DNA from: Deltaproteobacteria bacterium
GTDB taxonomy: Bacteria > UBA10199 > DSSB01 > JACPFA01
Direction: 5' to 3'
Length of the DNA stretch: 64,000 nucleotides
Assembly: GCA_016183235.1 (NCBI GenBank)
Contig: JACPFA010000033.1
Location: 1-64,000, forward strand
The position numbers were made by a program, and so were the translations under genes. The notes under the pieces are model-generated. The model worked only from the letters and a program-made list of their open reading frames with translations. It was not told the origin of the DNA and ran no database searches. Of the stretch, positions 27,144 to 36,302 are shown piece by piece (position 1 is the first letter of the stretch; every line of letters starts with the position of its first letter).

Positions 27144-28396
27144 AATCTACGAATCCACTACCCATCATGGTTGTCGATGACGATCCCGGTACGCGGGGGA
27201 CGTTGTTTGATATCCTGGAGGATTGGCATTATCAACCGATCATCTTTGAGAGCGGTAACGAGGCGATCAAGGCCTATGCCCAAAACCCGGTCAGCGTGAT
27301 CCTTGCCGATATCCAGCTCCCCGACATGAGCGGCCTCGAGGTCCTTCAGACCGTGCGGGAGATCAACCCGGATGTCGCCGTTGTCATCATGAGCGGTCAC
27401 GCGAGCCTCGAAAATGCGATCCAAGCCCTCAATCAGGGGGCAACCGCCTACCTTGAAAAACCGCTCAACATGGAGGAACTGCAGGCACTCCTCAAGAAGG
27501 CCCATCGCGAGGCGCGCCTCTCCCAAGAAAACAAGCGGCTTATCGATCATCTCCAGCTCGCGAATCAGAAACTTGAAAAGATTGCCCGAGAACTCGACAC
27601 CAAAAACCGCGATCTCGCCCATCTTACCGCGGAGATGGAACAGCTCCTTCACATTGTTTCCCATGATCTCAAGTCGCCACTCATTAATATACAGGGGTTC
27701 ACCCATCGCTTGGAGGAGGAGTTTTGTCTTCTGAGGGATTCGCTAAAGAGCCTTCGGATTGAGGAAACATCGGGTACTGCAGGCGCTGCACCGGCGGAGG
27801 TGATGGCTCGCTTTGAAAAGAGGGGGGAGCAGTCTTTTGCCTTTATCAAAAAGGGGGTCGATAAAATGGATCAAATGATCCAGAGCCTCTTGCGTCTTTC
27901 CAAGATTGGGCGACAGGCCGATCCCTTTGAGGAGAAAGATTTCAACGTCTTATTGGGCGATATACGGGGTGTATTTTCTCATCAGTTGGAGCAGGAGAAA
28001 ATTGACTTTGTCTGCCACCCCCTGCCCCACCTCCATTGCCGTGCCAATGAGATAAGCCAGGTCTTTTCTAATCTGATCGCCAATGCCATTAATTATATGG
28101 GGGAAAAATTCCCCAAAGCAATTGAGGTTCGGTGTGTCTCGACCAACGGCGCTTTTCAGTTTTCCGTTGCAGACACAGGGATTGGCATCGAAGAAAAAGA
28201 TTTTGAGAAGATCTTCAAAATATTTTCACGTCTCGGGGAGAAACCAGTCAAGGGAGAGGGGCTCGGGCTTACCATTGTGAGGAAAATTATCCATGGCCAT
28301 GGGGGGAGGATTTGGGTACAATCTAAAAAGGGGCAAGGAAGCACGTTTTATTTTACACTCCCAAAGGAGTCTCATGGAACCACCCAAGCCAATTGA
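27140..28396 (+). CDS. Hybrid REC-histidine kinase
   Basis: 418 residues from a GTG that overlaps the upstream TGA. N-terminal receiver (ADIQLPDMSG), a coiled coil (about 118-165), a phytochrome-type HisKA (IVSHDLKSPLINI) and HATPase (DTGIGIEEKDFEKIF, GEGLGLTIVRK). The 3' end (from 28277) was duplicated along with the head of the downstream receiver gene when a nucleotidyltransferase module was inserted, leaving this kinase intact. Confidence 0.92.
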   Translation: MKSTNPLPIMVVDDDPGTRGTLFDILEDWHYQPIIFESGNEAIKAYAQNPVSVILADIQLPDMSGLEVLQTVREINPDVAVVIMSGHASLENAIQALNQGATAYLEKPLNMEELQALLKKAHREARLSQENKRLIDHLQLANQKLEKIARELDTKNRDLAHLTAEMEQLLHIVSHDLKSPLINIQGFTHRLEEEFCLLRDSLKSLRIEETSGTAGAAPAEVMARFEKRGEQSFAFIKKGVDKMDQMIQSLLRLSKIGRQADPFEEKDFNVLLGDIRGVFSHQLEQEKIDFVCHPLPHLHCRANEISQVFSNLIANAINYMGEKFPKAIEVRCVSTNGAFQFSVADTGIGIEEKDFEKIFKIFSRLGEKPVKGEGLGLTIVRKIIHGHGGRIWVQSKKGQGSTFYFTLPKESHGTTQAN

Positions 28397-28402
28397 TATT
28401 CT
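28277..28402 (+). repeat. 126-bp direct repeat, left copy (kinase 3' end plus receiver 5' end)
   Basis: Nearly identical to 29284-29409, with only a few mismatches over 126 bp. It contains the last codons of the kinase, the AAAGGAG ribosome site and the first codons ([10 protein letters not shown]) of the receiver gene whose real body begins after the right copy. It brackets an 881-bp insertion. Confidence 0.96.
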
Positions 28403-28706
28403 CTTGCAAAAACCCCCTTCATTTTTAAAAAAATATTTTTGGGATGTTGATTTTGAGCCCCTCTCCCTCGATCAACACCGGGTTTATATCCTTAAAAGGA
28501 TTTTGGAATTTGGAGATGAAAAGGCCGTCTCGTGGATGAAACAGAACTTTACAAGAGACGAAATAAAATCAGTGTTTGCCAACTTTCGGGGTGTGTCTCC
28601 CAAGAGCGCCCACTTTTGGTCCGTTATTTTTGATATCCCCAGAGAGGAGATATTGTGTTTGAAGAAGCACTCATCGGAGGAGCCAAAGACAGCTTGGCCC
28701 TACTAG
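28374..28706 (+). CDS. DUF6922-like putative antitoxin with a receiver-derived N-terminus
   Basis: 110 residues. From about residue 12 it matches the DUF6922 pattern (PSFLKKYFWDVDFEPLSL ... YILKRILEFGDEKAVSW) found upstream of AbiEii-type nucleotidyltransferase genes, where it is a presumed antitoxin or adaptor. The first ten residues ([10 protein letters not shown]) are borrowed from the receiver gene by the 126-bp duplication, so the gene uses the receiver's ribosome site. Overlaps the toxin-like gene by 52 nt. Confidence 0.8.
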   Translation: MEPPKPIDILLQKPPSFLKKYFWDVDFEPLSLDQHRVYILKRILEFGDEKAVSWMKQNFTRDEIKSVFANFRGVSPKSAHFWSVIFDIPREEILCLKKHSSEEPKTAWPY

Positions 28707-29287
28707 GAAGCTCAGGGCTTTTACGAGAAGCCTATCTCGCTGGAGGGACAGCGGCCGCTTTACAGATGGGGCATCGTATTTCGGTTGATTTCGACTTTTT
28801 TACTCAAGAAACCTTCGACCCAAAAAAGGTTGCCGAAGCATTGTCTCAACTGGGTTCCTTTGCAGTGGATCAATCGGATAAGGGCTCCGTCTTAGGAGAG
28901 TTTCAAGGGGTTAAATTTTCTCTCTTTGTTTATGAATACCCTTTGATCGAAAAGGCACACCCCTATTTGTCCCTCTCTCTTGCCTCCCTTCAGGACATAG
29001 CCGCCATGAAAATTGATGCCATTTCTGGTCGAGGGGCCAAGCGGGATTTTGTGGATCTTTATTTTCTTTGTAGTCAAGGATTTTCGTTGAATGAAATTTT
29101 GAGATTTTACCAGAAAAAGTATAAAAAATTGGCCTCAAACTTAATTCACATTCAAAAAAGCCTTGTTTATTTCGCGGATGCTGAGGCAGATGAAATGCCA
29201 AAGATGCTCAAGCCCACCCAATGGGATCACGTTAAACATTTCTTTGAACAAGAAGTCATTAGGGTGTTTACTCGACTACCACAGTGA
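28655..29287 (+). CDS. AbiEii-type nucleotidyltransferase
   Basis: 210 residues from a GTG with an AGAGAGGAGA ribosome site. Nucleotidyltransferase motif [22 protein letters not shown] (G-G-T...D-x-D) near residues 29-50 and the later Lys/Asp motif [19 protein letters not shown], as in AbiEii/AbiGii toxins that nucleotidylate tRNA or other targets. With the DUF6922 gene it makes a mobile toxin-antitoxin or defence pair inserted into the signalling cluster. Confidence 0.85.
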   Translation: MFEEALIGGAKDSLALLGSSGLLREAYLAGGTAAALQMGHRISVDFDFFTQETFDPKKVAEALSQLGSFAVDQSDKGSVLGEFQGVKFSLFVYEYPLIEKAHPYLSLSLASLQDIAAMKIDAISGRGAKRDFVDLYFLCSQGFSLNEILRFYQKKYKKLASNLIHIQKSLVYFADAEADEMPKMLKPTQWDHVKHFFEQEVIRVFTRLPQ

Positions 29288-29409
29288 GGAAAATAACCCA
29301 TGGCCATGGGGGGAGGATTTGGGTACAATCTAAAAAAGGGCAAGGAAGCACGTTTTATTTTACACTCCCAAAGGAGTCTCATGGAACCACCCAAACCAAT
29401 TGATATTCT
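29284..29409 (+). repeat. 126-bp direct repeat, right copy
   Basis: Right partner of 28277-28402. The kinase-derived part is non-functional here; the ribosome site and ATG at 29381 serve the receiver gene. Confidence 0.96.
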
Positions 29410-29830
29410 GCTCGTTGAAGACGACGAGGGGCATGCCCTCCTGGTGCAGGAAAATTTAAAAAACCACGGTGTTATCAACAAGATTTATACCGTAACGGAT
29501 GGAGAGATGGCGCTCAACTTTCTTTATCGTCGCAGGGAGTTTGCCGCGGAGGGAAAGGCGCCACGTCCAGGGTTGATTCTCCTCGATCTGAATCTCCCCA
29601 AGGTCGACGGTTTTGCAATCTTGTCTCAGATCAAAAAAGACGAAGACCTCAAAATCATTCCGGTTATTATCCTGACAAGCACAGAGGATCCAAAAGAAAT
29701 CGATCGGAGCTATCGGCTCGGGGCCAACAACTACATTACAAAACCGGTCGAATACAAACAGTTTCAGGAAAGGATTCATGGCCTGGGTCTCTTTTTGGAG
29801 ATTGTGAGTCTCCCTTTGGTGAAGCCATGA
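29381..29830 (+). CDS. Rcp1-type single-domain response regulator
   Basis: 149 residues from ATG 29381 (AAAGGAG site 5-6 nt upstream); the frame upstream to 29300 is duplicated kinase sequence in another frame. Receiver residues: [24 protein letters not shown] and YITKPVEY, with the longer loops of the phytochrome-associated Rcp1 group. It probably accepts phosphate from the phytochrome-type kinase that preceded it before the module was inserted. ATGA overlap with the next gene. Confidence 0.93.
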   Translation: MEPPKPIDILLVEDDEGHALLVQENLKNHGVINKIYTVTDGEMALNFLYRRREFAAEGKAPRPGLILLDLNLPKVDGFAILSQIKKDEDLKIIPVIILTSTEDPKEIDRSYRLGANNYITKPVEYKQFQERIHGLGLFLEIVSLPLVKP

Positions 29831-31056
29831 ACCCAACCCGGATTCTCCTCTTTGAAGATGATCCTGGCATGGCTTTGCTCACCAAAGAGGCACTGGAAAA
29901 GAGCCACTATGCGGTAGACACCGCCCCCGATGGAACCCAGGGGCTCAAGCTGTTTTCAAAAAATTCCTACGATGTTGTTTTGTTGGACCTCGAGATGCCC
30001 GACATGACAGGGCTCGAGGTTTTTCGCCTGCTCCAGGGCCTTTCTCCAAAAGTCCTGGGGATTATGGTGACAGGGAGTGGCGATGAGCATTCTGCCGTGG
30101 AGGCCCTGAAATCGGGGGTGGCCGATTACATCGTGAAGGCACCCGACTCGGCCCATCTGGCCACCCTTCCCACCGTGATCGAGCGTGCCTTGGAACATGA
30201 GGCGCTGAAGGATGAGCAGCAGAGACTCCAGGAGCAGCTGAAAGAGCACGCGATAACGCTGGAGCAGAAGATCGTCGAACGTACCAAGGAGATCGAGCGG
30301 TCTCGGAACACACTCGAGGCGACCCTAGAAGAGACGCACCGGCTCGAAACGAGCCTGGTCCAGGCTGAAAAGCTGTCGGGAATTGGCCAGCTCGCCGCAG
30401 GGATAGCCCATGAACTCAACAGTCCCTTGACCGGGGTCATTGGCCTGTCTCGAGTCTTGATCAAGAGGACAAAAGGGACAAAAAAGTTCAACCGCCTTCT
30501 GAAAGACATCCATGAGGCCGCCGTTCACGCAGCGAAGGTCGTGACCGAACTCTCGGCATTCGCACGGCCGTCGGAGGGCAAAGTGGAGAGTTTCGACCTC
30601 AGAAATTGTATCGAAAGGACCTTGAGATTCATTCAATATCAGTTGAATCGGAAGGGGACAAAAGTCACCAAGCGTTTCTCACGGTTGCCTCAGATCCGAG
30701 GCGACCGGCGTCAGCTCCAACAGGTTTTTTTGAACATGATCACCAATGCGCGGGACGCCCTGAATTCGACCACGCCGCCCACCAGAAAAGAACTCATCAT
30801 CGGGACTCGTCCTTCAGAGAACAAGGAGAGTGTGGAGGTCTTTTTCGAGGACAGCGGCCACGGGATCCAGAAGGAGCACCTGCAGCAAATCTTTGATCCT
30901 TTTTTTACGACCAAGGAGCCTGGTAAGGGAACCGGCCTTGGGCTTTCTATTAGTTATACGATCGTCAAAAATCATGGGGGGACGATTGAGGTGGATTCGG
31001 AGGTGGGCAAGGGAACAACCTTTACGATCCGATTGCCCATCGAGGGGGTGCAATGA
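29827..31056 (+). CDS. Hybrid REC-histidine kinase
   Basis: 409 residues. Receiver (1-120; [22 protein letters not shown]), coiled coil (about 125-180), His[16 protein letters not shown] with phospho-His near residue 197, and HATPase ([31 protein letters not shown]). Cytoplasmic, without its own sensor domain, so it likely passes on a signal received through its receiver. Flanked by ATGA overlaps on both sides. Confidence 0.93.
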   Translation: MNPTRILLFEDDPGMALLTKEALEKSHYAVDTAPDGTQGLKLFSKNSYDVVLLDLEMPDMTGLEVFRLLQGLSPKVLGIMVTGSGDEHSAVEALKSGVADYIVKAPDSAHLATLPTVIERALEHEALKDEQQRLQEQLKEHAITLEQKIVERTKEIERSRNTLEATLEETHRLETSLVQAEKLSGIGQLAAGIAHELNSPLTGVIGLSRVLIKRTKGTKKFNRLLKDIHEAAVHAAKVVTELSAFARPSEGKVESFDLRNCIERTLRFIQYQLNRKGTKVTKRFSRLPQIRGDRRQLQQVFLNMITNARDALNSTTPPTRKELIIGTRPSENKESVEVFFEDSGHGIQKEHLQQIFDPFFTTKEPGKGTGLGLSISYTIVKNHGGTIEVDSEVGKGTTFTIRLPIEGVQ

Positions 31057-31460
31057 CGCTAAACGGGATTCTCATTGTGGATGATGATCCTGTCGTCTGC
31101 CTCGCACTCAAGGAGCAGCTTCTTGAAGAGGGGTATCGCGTACAGACCGCGTGTAGAGGGAGCGATGCACTTCGCATCTTAGGGAAAAAGCAGTTTGATC
31201 TTGCGTATGTCAACCTCATCATGGACCCCATGGACGGTATCGAGACGGCAAGGCGACTCAAGCAAATCGATCCTCGAATGAAGATCGTTCTCATGTCTGG
31301 GCTTCACGAAGAACTGGAGATGAGAAAGCAGGAGGCCTTTCAAGTCGGCGAATGTGATATGATCATCGACAAGCCGATCACGCTTGATATTGGTCGATTC
31401 ACAAAGAAGGTTCTGAAAAAGAACTTTCCTAAAAGGGGTGGAAGGGGGAAATATGCTTAA
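31053..31460 (+). CDS. Receiver protein lacking the phospho-acceptor Asp
   Basis: 135-residue receiver domain. The acidic pair (VDDDP), the Ser in LMSGLHEE and the Lys in IIDKPIT are present, but the phospho-acceptor position reads Asn (AYVNLIMDPMDG instead of LLDLxMPxMDG). It may act as a phosphate-independent decoy or binding partner. ATGA overlap with the kinase upstream; overlaps the next frame slightly. Confidence 0.88.
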   Translation: MTLNGILIVDDDPVVCLALKEQLLEEGYRVQTACRGSDALRILGKKQFDLAYVNLIMDPMDGIETARRLKQIDPRMKIVLMSGLHEELEMRKQEAFQVGECDMIIDKPITLDIGRFTKKVLKKNFPKRGGRGKYA

Positions 31461-31908
31461 TAAGAGGCGTTTGTCTAAGGGTGAAAAGATCTTGGTGGTA
31501 GATGATGACCGTGTTGTGGGGATCGCGGTGAGGGAGGAGTTGAAAGAGGCGGGCTATTCTGTAACGATCGCCGGCTCAGGAAAGGAGGCGGTTCGAAATG
31601 CCAAACTGCAAAACTTTGCCCTGGCCTTAGTCGACCTCTGGATGCCGGGGATGGATGGGGTGGAGACCTGTAAGAAGGTTAGAGAAGTTTCTCCGAAAAC
31701 GGAGGTGGTCTTGGTCTCTGGCCGTCCCGACGGTTTTGGCGGTCGCGAAGGGGATTTTGTGAAGGCAGGGGGGGTGAACTTCTTTCTCTACAAGCCGTTC
31801 CAGGAAGGAGAGCTTGTCTCCATTGCCAAAAAGGTCCTGGCAGTCTCTAGGAAGGAAGGAAGGAAGGAAGGAAGGAAGGAAGGAAGGAAGGAAGGAAGGA
31901 AGAAATGA
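31453..31908 (+). CDS. Receiver protein ending in a tetranucleotide-encoded tail
   Basis: 151 residues from ATG 31453. Full receiver motifs (VDDDR, LVDLWMPGMDG, LVSGRPDG, LYKPFQEG). The last 18 or so residues are KEGR repeats encoded by a (GGAA) run, so each gain or loss of a unit shifts the frame of the tail and moves its stop relative to the next gene's ATG. Confidence 0.9.
   Translation: MLNKRRLSKGEKILVVDDDRVVGIAVREELKEAGYSVTIAGSGKEAVRNAKLQNFALALVDLWMPGMDGVETCKKVREVSPKTEVVLVSGRPDGFGGREGDFVKAGGVNFFLYKPFQEGELVSIAKKVLAVSRKEGRKEGRKEGRKEGRKK
31850..31902 (+). repeat. (GGAA)13 tetranucleotide microsatellite
   Basis: 53 nt of uninterrupted GGAA units at the 3' end of one receiver gene and immediately before the ATG of the next (31905). 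It is both coding and an extended Shine-Dalgarno-like tract. Tetranucleotide tracts of this length are typical phase-variation sites. Confidence 0.97.
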
Positions 31909-32285
31909 CGACCCTACTGATGATTGATGACGAGAGGGAACTCCTCGAGGTGTTTGCAAAATTTTTCCCGAAGAGGGGGTACCAGGTCTTCACAGCCGCC
32001 TCGGGGTTAGAAGGGTTGAAGGTTGCTCGAAAAGAAAAACCCGATCTCATCGTCCTGGATATGCGAATGCCGAAGCTGGACGGGTTTGAAACCCTAAAGC
32101 AACTTCGCAAGAGGGACAAAAAAACAAGGGTCGTGATGCTGACAGGCTATGGTACCGCCGGGCTCATTCGTGAGGCCTCGGAGCTTAACATTTCCGACTT
32201 TGTGGCAAAGCCGTTTGACCTCCATCACCTGCAGCGGCTCATCGAAGAAGTCCTCGATCCCGCATCCGGCGGGGGGGCGATGTGA
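31905..32285 (+). CDS. Single-domain response regulator
   Basis: 126-residue receiver (IDDERE, VLDMRMPKLDG, MLTGYG, VAKPFD). Its ATG overlaps the upstream TGA and is preceded by the GGAA tract as ribosome site. GTGA overlap with the unknown PVCG/GTEDP protein downstream, as for the pair at 20579-21576. Confidence 0.92.
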   Translation: MTTLLMIDDERELLEVFAKFFPKRGYQVFTAASGLEGLKVARKEKPDLIVLDMRMPKLDGFETLKQLRKRDKKTRVVMLTGYGTAGLIREASELNISDFVAKPFDLHHLQRLIEEVLDPASGGGAM

Positions 32286-32863
32286 GGCGCCTTTTTTACG
32301 TTCCTATCCTCCACACCGAGAGGGAAGTCTCCCTCATCCAGTCGGGTGAGGGGCATGGGGAGAAGGTTCGCTCGATCCAAGAGATGTGGGCCGGTCTGCA
32401 AAAAAAGCTCCTCGATCTCGCACTTCCGTGGGAGAAGGTGCGCATCTATCAAGATGCCCTTCCGGTCTGCGGCAGGGAAGAAGAGATTGTCCGACAATTG
32501 GCCTTGAAAGGGAGCATGAACCATCGTCTTCTGCTCGGGTTCATGAAGCGGGGCGCCCGTCTCGAAGGGACAGAAGACCCGGGGCTCCTCTTGAAAGAGT
32601 ACGACCTCCTCTCTCAGGCGTTTAGCGGTTCCTCCGATGCGTCCCATGCGACCCCCTATCGGGCCCAAAGTGATGCCCTCCTGGCGGAAAGGGATCAATT
32701 CATTGTTCGGAGGGTGCAGGAGACCTTGCAAGACGGAGAGACAGTCCTTCTTTTCATGGGGGTCAGGCACAAGATCGAGCCGCTTTTAAAGAAGGATTAC
32801 GAACTCACTTATGTCATCTACCGACTCCCTTTTCAAACAATCAAAACGGTTTATAATCTCTAG
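32282..32863 (+). CDS. Unknown protein coupled to a receiver gene (copy 2)
   Basis: 193 residues from a GTG overlapping the receiver stop. Paralogue of 20950-21576 with the shared motifs YxPILHT, QDALPVCG, KGSMNHRL, GTEDPGLLLKEYD and VLLFMGVRHKIEPLLKKDYE. No recognised domain. The ending (G-x-x-H, then a beta-strand-like YVIYRLPF) is the best conserved part. Confidence 0.75.
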   Translation: MRRLFYVPILHTEREVSLIQSGEGHGEKVRSIQEMWAGLQKKLLDLALPWEKVRIYQDALPVCGREEEIVRQLALKGSMNHRLLLGFMKRGARLEGTEDPGLLLKEYDLLSQAFSGSSDASHATPYRAQSDALLAERDQFIVRRVQETLQDGETVLLFMGVRHKIEPLLKKDYELTYVIYRLPFQTIKTVYNL

Positions 32864-32866
32864 CCT

Positions 32867-33616
32867 ATGAAAAAACCTCCTGGGTTTGCCCCCCTCCATG
32901 TCAACTGGAACCTCCTCGACAGCCGCCGATTAGAACCCCTTTATCAATTCGCCCACCTCCTCTTTCAGGGGGACCCCTCCGGTGGGGGGATCTTAAAGAC
33001 CCTCCTTTCTGCCGAAAGTGACATCGACCGACCCTTCATGAACCTACCCCACAAGGAAAGAGACCATCTCGAGAAGGCCCTCGAGGGTCTGGTCATCGAT
33101 CTAAAATTTAAGATCTCGGACAAACACGCAGGTGAGATCCTCTCCGTCCCGATCCACCTCGAACCCGCCCGCGTCATGAAACGAGCGATCTTGGGAAGGA
33201 GTTCGCCAACCGATTTCGATAGGCAGTTTGCGAATATTCGAAAGATCGTGGCCGAATTTGTCTTAAAGGAGTTTAAGAAAAAGATGAGGGAGAGCCTCCA
33301 GGGCTTCTTCAAGGCAGAGGTGGTCAAAGCAAAGGTCAAGGCCGGTGTAAAAGAACTCATCCGACTGGGGGCCATCACGCGGAAGGGGCTATTTGCCTCC
33401 GAAACCACGATCGAAGACCTGCTCTCGGGAAAATATGCCGATATCTTCGCACGGGTTGCCAACCGCGAGGTGGTGAATGAGGGGATCCTCATCCGAGAGA
33501 CATTCTCTGGACTCTGCGAGTGGGCAGAGCTAGGTCACGAGGCATGGGCGCGCGAAGCAAGGCAAGAACTCAACCTTATCGGAGAAACCCTCGGGGCCCT
33601 TCACAATCTGGTTTGA
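32867..33616 (+). CDS. Unknown helical protein in the signalling cluster
   Basis: 249 residues, soluble, no signal peptide, rich in predicted helix with a basic middle section (FKKKMRESLQGFFKAEVVKAKVKAGVK region, residues about 139-165). No family recognised. It follows the receiver-coupled protein by 3 nt and precedes the last kinase, so it is probably co-transcribed with them. Confidence 0.65.
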   Translation: MKKPPGFAPLHVNWNLLDSRRLEPLYQFAHLLFQGDPSGGGILKTLLSAESDIDRPFMNLPHKERDHLEKALEGLVIDLKFKISDKHAGEILSVPIHLEPARVMKRAILGRSSPTDFDRQFANIRKIVAEFVLKEFKKKMRESLQGFFKAEVVKAKVKAGVKELIRLGAITRKGLFASETTIEDLLSGKYADIFARVANREVVNEGILIRETFSGLCEWAELGHEAWAREARQELNLIGETLGALHNLV

Positions 33617-33662
33617 CAAAAAAATGTTTCCCCCACAAGATTTTGGAGGTATACTCCCTAGG

Positions 33663-34871
33663 ATGAACCGACCCCAAGTCAAAGAGGAGCTCCTCTCGGC
33701 CGCCAGGCCGTTTCTTGAGGTAAGAAAGATTCAGAAACTCGACGAAGAGTTCGAGAAGGGTGGGATCAGGATGAAGATCGCCACACTAGGGGAAAGGGTC
33801 AAGGTCTCCGAGGAGAAATACCAGGCCCTGTTCGAGGGTTCCCCAGACGGGGTTGTGGTCTGCCGCCCCGGCGGGGGAAGGATCCTGGAGTGCAACCGTC
33901 AGACGGAGCATCTCCTCCTTAAGATGAGGCACCAGCTGAGAAAGATGTCTCTTGTCGATCTTTTCCCAAAGAGATCTAAGAAGACCCTGAAGGACGGCCT
34001 TGAGAAAATTATGCTGGGCCCAGTTGATTTCAAGGATCTTTGTATCCCCCTTGAGAAGGGAAAAACGCGAACCTTAAGCATGACGGCCAGTGGTATCCGC
34101 CACGAAGGCGAGAAGGCAGTCCTCTGCATCTTCAAGGATGTAACCGAGAAACGCCTTCTGGAGAATCAGATCCGTCAAACGGAGAAGATGTCTCTCTTGG
34201 GTCAGTTCACCGCTGGGGCGGCCCACGAGATCAACAACCCCCTGGCCATTATTTCCTCGCACACCCAGTATCTTTTGGAGAATGTCCTGAATAAGAAGAT
34301 TCGCAAGAAGGAGATGAACGAAATCCGGGAGACCTTAAACCTTCTCTACCGAGAGGCCCACTTTTGCGGGGGAATCATCAAGAATCTCTTGGCCTACACC
34401 CACGTAAACGGGGTGGTCCGAAAACCGGTTGATCTTACAACGGTCGTCAACCATTCCATCAAGATGGTGGAACGCCAGCTCAAACTCTCCAACATCACCG
34501 TGGAAAAACGATTCACCGAAACAATTCCCCACGTCCTATCCGATGACAACCTACTGCAGCAGGTCCTCATGAACCTGATCTGGAATGCCCAGGCGGCCAT
34601 GCCCAAAGGGGGCAAATTGCGGGTGGAGGTGCGAACCGATCAGAAGGGCTCAGTCGAGGTCATCGTCAGTGACACGGGGCTTGGAATCCATTCGAAGAAT
34701 CTCGACAAGATTTACACCCCCTTTTTCACCACAAAAGAGATCGGCAAGGGAACGGGGCTGGGGCTCTGGGTGGTCAAGTCGATACTCGATGACCACAAGG
34801 CAGCGATTGATGTGAAGAGCCGGGTTGGAAAGGGAACTGTTTTCACCATAAAGTTCCCTGCGGCTTCTTAA
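33663..34871 (+). CDS. NtrB-like PAS histidine kinase
   Basis: 402 residues from ATG 33663 (an ATG at 33624 is possible but has no ribosome site). Coiled coil, PAS domain (about 50-165; KYQALFEGSPDGVVV ... CIFKDVTEKR), HisKA AGAAHEINNPLAIIS, HATPase (NLIWNAQAAM, DTGLGIHSKNL, GTGLGLWVVKS). Its stop overlaps the start of the NtrC-type gene, which makes it the most likely direct kinase of that activator. Confidence 0.92.
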   Translation: MNRPQVKEELLSAARPFLEVRKIQKLDEEFEKGGIRMKIATLGERVKVSEEKYQALFEGSPDGVVVCRPGGGRILECNRQTEHLLLKMRHQLRKMSLVDLFPKRSKKTLKDGLEKIMLGPVDFKDLCIPLEKGKTRTLSMTASGIRHEGEKAVLCIFKDVTEKRLLENQIRQTEKMSLLGQFTAGAAHEINNPLAIISSHTQYLLENVLNKKIRKKEMNEIRETLNLLYREAHFCGGIIKNLLAYTHVNGVVRKPVDLTTVVNHSIKMVERQLKLSNITVEKRFTETIPHVLSDDNLLQQVLMNLIWNAQAAMPKGGKLRVEVRTDQKGSVEVIVSDTGLGIHSKNLDKIYTPFFTTKEIGKGTGLGLWVVKSILDDHKAAIDVKSRVGKGTVFTIKFPAAS

Positions 34872-36247
34872 TGGAAACCATTCTCATCATTGATGACGAA
34901 GAAGATCTTTGCCGCACACTGGAAAAAGTGCTCACCAAAGAAGGGTATCGTGTCATTTGGACCACTTCTCCTGGTTCCGTCTTATCACTGATGCAGACGG
35001 AATCGCCCTGCGCCGCTCTGTTGGATCTCAAGCTGGGCAACCAAGACGGGCTCGCTGTTCTAAAGGAGATCCGTGAAAAAGATCCTCACCTACCTGTGAT
35101 TATGTTAACCGCTTACGAAACCGTGAAAACCGCCGTTGAGGCCATGAAACAAGGGGCCTTTCACTACATGCCAAAACCCTTTGATAACGAAGAACTTAAA
35201 ACCCTCCTTGATAAGGCCATCACCCAAAGAAGGCTGTATGATGAAATGAACAAGCTGAGAACCACGCTGGGTGAATCTGAAACGTTAAAGATGCTCATGG
35301 GTCAATCCGAAAAAATCCAAGAGGTCATTAAATTGATTCATTCTGTGGCCCCTACCAATGTGAATGTCTTGCTCTTGGGTGAATCGGGAACTGGCAAGGA
35401 ACTGGCTGCCAATGCTATTCATCATCTCTCAAAGCGTGCTAATGGGCCCTTTATTCCTGTCGATTGTGCCGCCATTCCTGAGACGCTTATTGAAAGTGAG
35501 CTTTTTGGGCACGAAAAAGGCTCTTTCACGGGTGCGGTGTCTTCTCAACCGGGACATTTTGAAATGGCTGACGGCGGCACCATCTTTTTAGATGAGATAG
35601 GGAATATTCCTCCCAGCGTTCAATCCAAGCTCCTTCGCTTTCTTGAAACCCATGAACTCAAAAGGGTCGGGGGGAGAAAACCCATTAAAACATCGGTACG
35701 GGTTATCGCAGCAACCAATATTGATTTAGCTCGGTCGTCTAAAGAAAATGGTTTTAGATTAGATCTGTTGTATCGACTTAACGAATTCCCCATCCACCTC
35801 CCCCCTTTAAGAGAAAGACCCGAAGATATTCACCTGCTTTGTGCGCATTTTGTTGCTGAATTTGGTTTAGAACTCGAGAAAAAAATTGAAGGGATTACCC
35901 CAGAGGCCTTGGAACGACTGCAAAATTATTCATTTCCCGGAAATGTAAGGGAGTTGAGAAATGCTTTAAAGCGAGCCAGCGTCATCGCCACTGGCCAGAT
36001 CGAAGTAGCCAATCTTCCTCTTGAAGTTTGTCAGCCAGAAAAAAAAGCCCCCCTTCATGAAATTACCCTCCCCTTGGAACCCAATCTCCCCCTCCTAGAA
36101 GCCTCACGCCGAATTGCCATTCAAGTGGAGAAGAGCCTTATCCAAAATGCCTTACACCGCACCCAGGGGCATTATGAAGAGGCTGCGCGCCTGCTCGGCA
36201 TCTCACGAAAAACGCTCTACAATAAGGTGAAGGAATACGGAGTTTAA
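34871..36247 (+). CDS. NtrC-family sigma-54-dependent response regulator
   Basis: 458 residues: receiver (1-120; phospho-Asp in ALLDLKLGN), AAA+ domain (about 145-380) with Walker A GESGTGKELA, the sigma-54-contacting loop as GSFTGA (Ser for Ala in GAFTGA), Walker B GGTIFLDEIG, and a C-terminal Fis-type HTH (EEAARLLGISRKTLYNKVKEY). It should remodel sigma-54 RNA polymerase. The strong sigma-54 promoter before gvpA, 3.6 kb downstream, is the obvious target candidate. Confidence 0.95.
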   Translation: METILIIDDEEDLCRTLEKVLTKEGYRVIWTTSPGSVLSLMQTESPCAALLDLKLGNQDGLAVLKEIREKDPHLPVIMLTAYETVKTAVEAMKQGAFHYMPKPFDNEELKTLLDKAITQRRLYDEMNKLRTTLGESETLKMLMGQSEKIQEVIKLIHSVAPTNVNVLLLGESGTGKELAANAIHHLSKRANGPFIPVDCAAIPETLIESELFGHEKGSFTGAVSSQPGHFEMADGGTIFLDEIGNIPPSVQSKLLRFLETHELKRVGGRKPIKTSVRVIAATNIDLARSSKENGFRLDLLYRLNEFPIHLPPLRERPEDIHLLCAHFVAEFGLELEKKIEGITPEALERLQNYSFPGNVRELRNALKRASVIATGQIEVANLPLEVCQPEKKAPLHEITLPLEPNLPLLEASRRIAIQVEKSLIQNALHRTQGHYEEAARLLGISRKTLYNKVKEYGV

Positions 36248-36302
36248 AAATCAGACCTCTTGCATAATCTATTGATACGGTGAAAAATGTAATTTTTACC
36301 CC

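Noticed and set aside
31627-32119. Minus-strand frames rich in SFLP repeats
   Set aside because: Antisense reading of the GGAA microsatellite inside genuine receiver genes.
33613-33655. Sigma-70 promoter TTGACA ... TATACT before the last kinase
   Set aside because: The boxes are 31 nt apart, far from the required 16-18 nt.
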